5,267 nucleotides of DNA. Origin: Candidatus Gastranaerophilales bacterium. Its GTDB lineage: Bacteria; Cyanobacteriota; Vampirovibrionia; Gastranaerophilales; Gastranaerophilaceae. Below the pieces are notes generated by a model, which was given only the letters and a program-made list of their open reading frames with translations, searched no databases and had not been told where the DNA came from. The stretch covers positions 1-5,267 of the forward strand of contig CANQOM010000117.1 of the NCBI GenBank assembly GCA_947625445.1, given 5' to 3'. The position numbers and the translations under genes are program-made. The first letter of the stretch is position 1, and the number at the start of each line of letters is the position of its first letter. Positions 4,438-5,267 of the stretch are shown in pieces.

Positions 4438-5175
4438 ATGTATGGTTTTGTTCAACTTATAAAAAATCTTGTGTATTTGTCAAAATTTAGTTTAAAAAAT
4501 ACAGTAATGAAATTTCCTTATTATAATTTAAATTTACAATATCTAATAGAAGATATAGTATACAAAGCTTCTGATTCAAATATTAAAAAGCCAAAAATAT
4601 ATAATGAGAATGAAACGTTAAATATACTTTTGAATGGGAATATGAGTTTAGCACGATTTGGGGATGGAGAGATTGAAATTATATCAGGCAAAGATATTCC
4701 ATATCAAAAGTTTGATAAAAAATTATCGTACAGATTGAAAGAAATATTAAAAAATGAACAAGAAAATCTTATGGTTGGAATAAATCATTGGTATTTTAAC
4801 TATATAGATTTTAGAAAACTTGATGATTTTGCAAAAGATTTTTCACTTTATATTATGCCTAAAATTCGTAATAAATTAATGGATTATATTAATTTTGATA
4901 AACAGTATTGTGATGCAGGAATAAGTAAACTGGATTTAAATAGTATAAATTATTATGAAAAATTTAAAAATTTATGGAAGGGTAAGGAAATTGTAGTTGT
5001 TGGTTGTAAAAATGCAATTAATTCATTGAAATATAATATTTATGATTGTGCAAATTTAATAAATTACCTATATGTTCCTAATATAAATTCATATGATAAT
5101 TATAATGAGATATTAGAAGAAATAAAAAAATTTAAAAAAGACAAATTAATAATACTTATGGCGGGACCTGCGTAG
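4438..5175 (+). CDS. GT-D fold (DUF1792) glycosyltransferase, ended early by an in-frame TAG
   Basis: The frame runs 245 codons to a TAG at 5173-5175. Residues about 55-245 match the GT-D/DUF1792 domain: SLARFGDGEIEII (70-82) carries the DxE metal-binding motif (D76, E78) that binds the sugar nucleotide cation in S. pneumoniae dGT1; then MVGINHWYFNY (112-122), YCDAGISK (157-164), LWKGKEIVVVG (179-189), a YNIYDCANLIN segment (199-209) and the strand LIILMAGPA (237-245). Family members continue past this last motif (typically GP-T/S-A-x-x-L-x-x-DL ... D-I/L-GH), and here the same frame after the TAG does continue that way. The product as terminated lacks the end of the domain and is probably impaired unless the TAG is read through. 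GT-D enzymes usually build surface or protein-linked glycans in the cytoplasm before export. No membrane segment is evident. Confidence 0.75.
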   Translation: MYGFVQLIKNLVYLSKFSLKNTVMKFPYYNLNLQYLIEDIVYKASDSNIKKPKIYNENETLNILLNGNMSLARFGDGEIEIISGKDIPYQKFDKKLSYRLKEILKNEQENLMVGINHWYFNYIDFRKLDDFAKDFSLYIMPKIRNKLMDYINFDKQYCDAGISKLDLNSINYYEKFKNLWKGKEIVVVGCKNAINSLKYNIYDCANLINYLYVPNINSYDNYNEILEEIKKFKKDKLIILMAGPA

Positions 5176-5267
5176 AAAGTTATTGCTTCGGATTTAACTT
5201 ATATAGGCTATCGTGCTTTAGATTTAGGGCATCTTGCGAAAGGATATGATTTCGAAAAAAGACAAGT
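5176..5267 (+). pseudogene. Continuation of the GT-D glycosyltransferase after the TAG (cut by window edge)
   Basis: In the same frame as the preceding gene, 30 more codons are open to the window edge and begin KVIASDLTYIGYRALDLGH. This is the expected C-terminal end of a DUF1792 domain, so one nonsense codon, not a frameshift, separates the two parts. No start codon with a ribosome binding site opens this part. It is either the tail of a pseudogene, or translated by readthrough or reassignment of TAG, or the TAG is a sequencing error. Confidence 0.6.

Noticed and set aside
1..5267. CRISPR array, insertion sequence or tRNA gene
   Set aside because: No regularly spaced repeats, no transposase-like frame with terminal inverted repeats, and no tRNA-like cloverleaf were seen.

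Overview
This is an AT-rich window (roughly 70 % A+T by eye) from a bacterium that carries anaerobe-type oxidative stress and iron genes (rubrerythrin, FeoA). It also has a short CstA-type transporter, a pectin-type GH88/GH105 glycosidase, a small XRE regulator and a GT-D glycosyltransferase. This fits a gut or host-associated anaerobe. The low GC, the mix of genes with and without Shine-Dalgarno sites and the style of the XRE protein make me think of Gastranaerophilales/Melainabacteria-like bacteria. That placement is a weak inference; AT-rich Firmicutes or spirochaetes are not excluded.

Layout. 1-157 (-): the first 52 codons of feoA, cut by the window edge. 158-415: a divergent control region with a good feoA promoter, a Fur-like box in that promoter's spacer, and a dyad in front of rubrerythrin. 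416-997 (+): rubrerythrin. 1047-2324 (+): a membrane-anchored GH88/GH105 hydrolase whose best promoter would give a leaderless mRNA. 2325-2568: no credible protein gene, but a compact island of about 44 % GC with several nested inverted repeats, followed by a plausible cstA promoter. 2569-4008 (+): a CstA-family transporter of about 480 residues. 4013-4243 (-): a 76-residue XRE/Cro-type regulator, convergent with cstA, the two stops sharing one AT-rich hairpin. 4244-4437: a second divergent control region with a perfect TTGACA-N17-TATAAT promoter overlapped and followed by two Fur/PerR-like boxes. 4438-end (+): a GT-D (DUF1792) glycosyltransferase whose frame is interrupted by an in-frame TAG at 5173-5175 and then continues with recognisable family sequence to the window edge.

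How it may fit together. feoA (ferrous iron uptake) and rubrerythrin (non-haem iron peroxide reduction) share a divergent intergenic region, a sensible pairing of iron import and peroxide defence. The hydrolase, transporter and glycosyltransferase do not form an obvious pathway, and each appears to have its own promoter, so the window looks like a series of short transcription units. The points most worth checking are the TAG inside the glycosyltransferase, the structured GC island before cstA, and the twin Fur/PerR-like boxes on the glycosyltransferase promoter.
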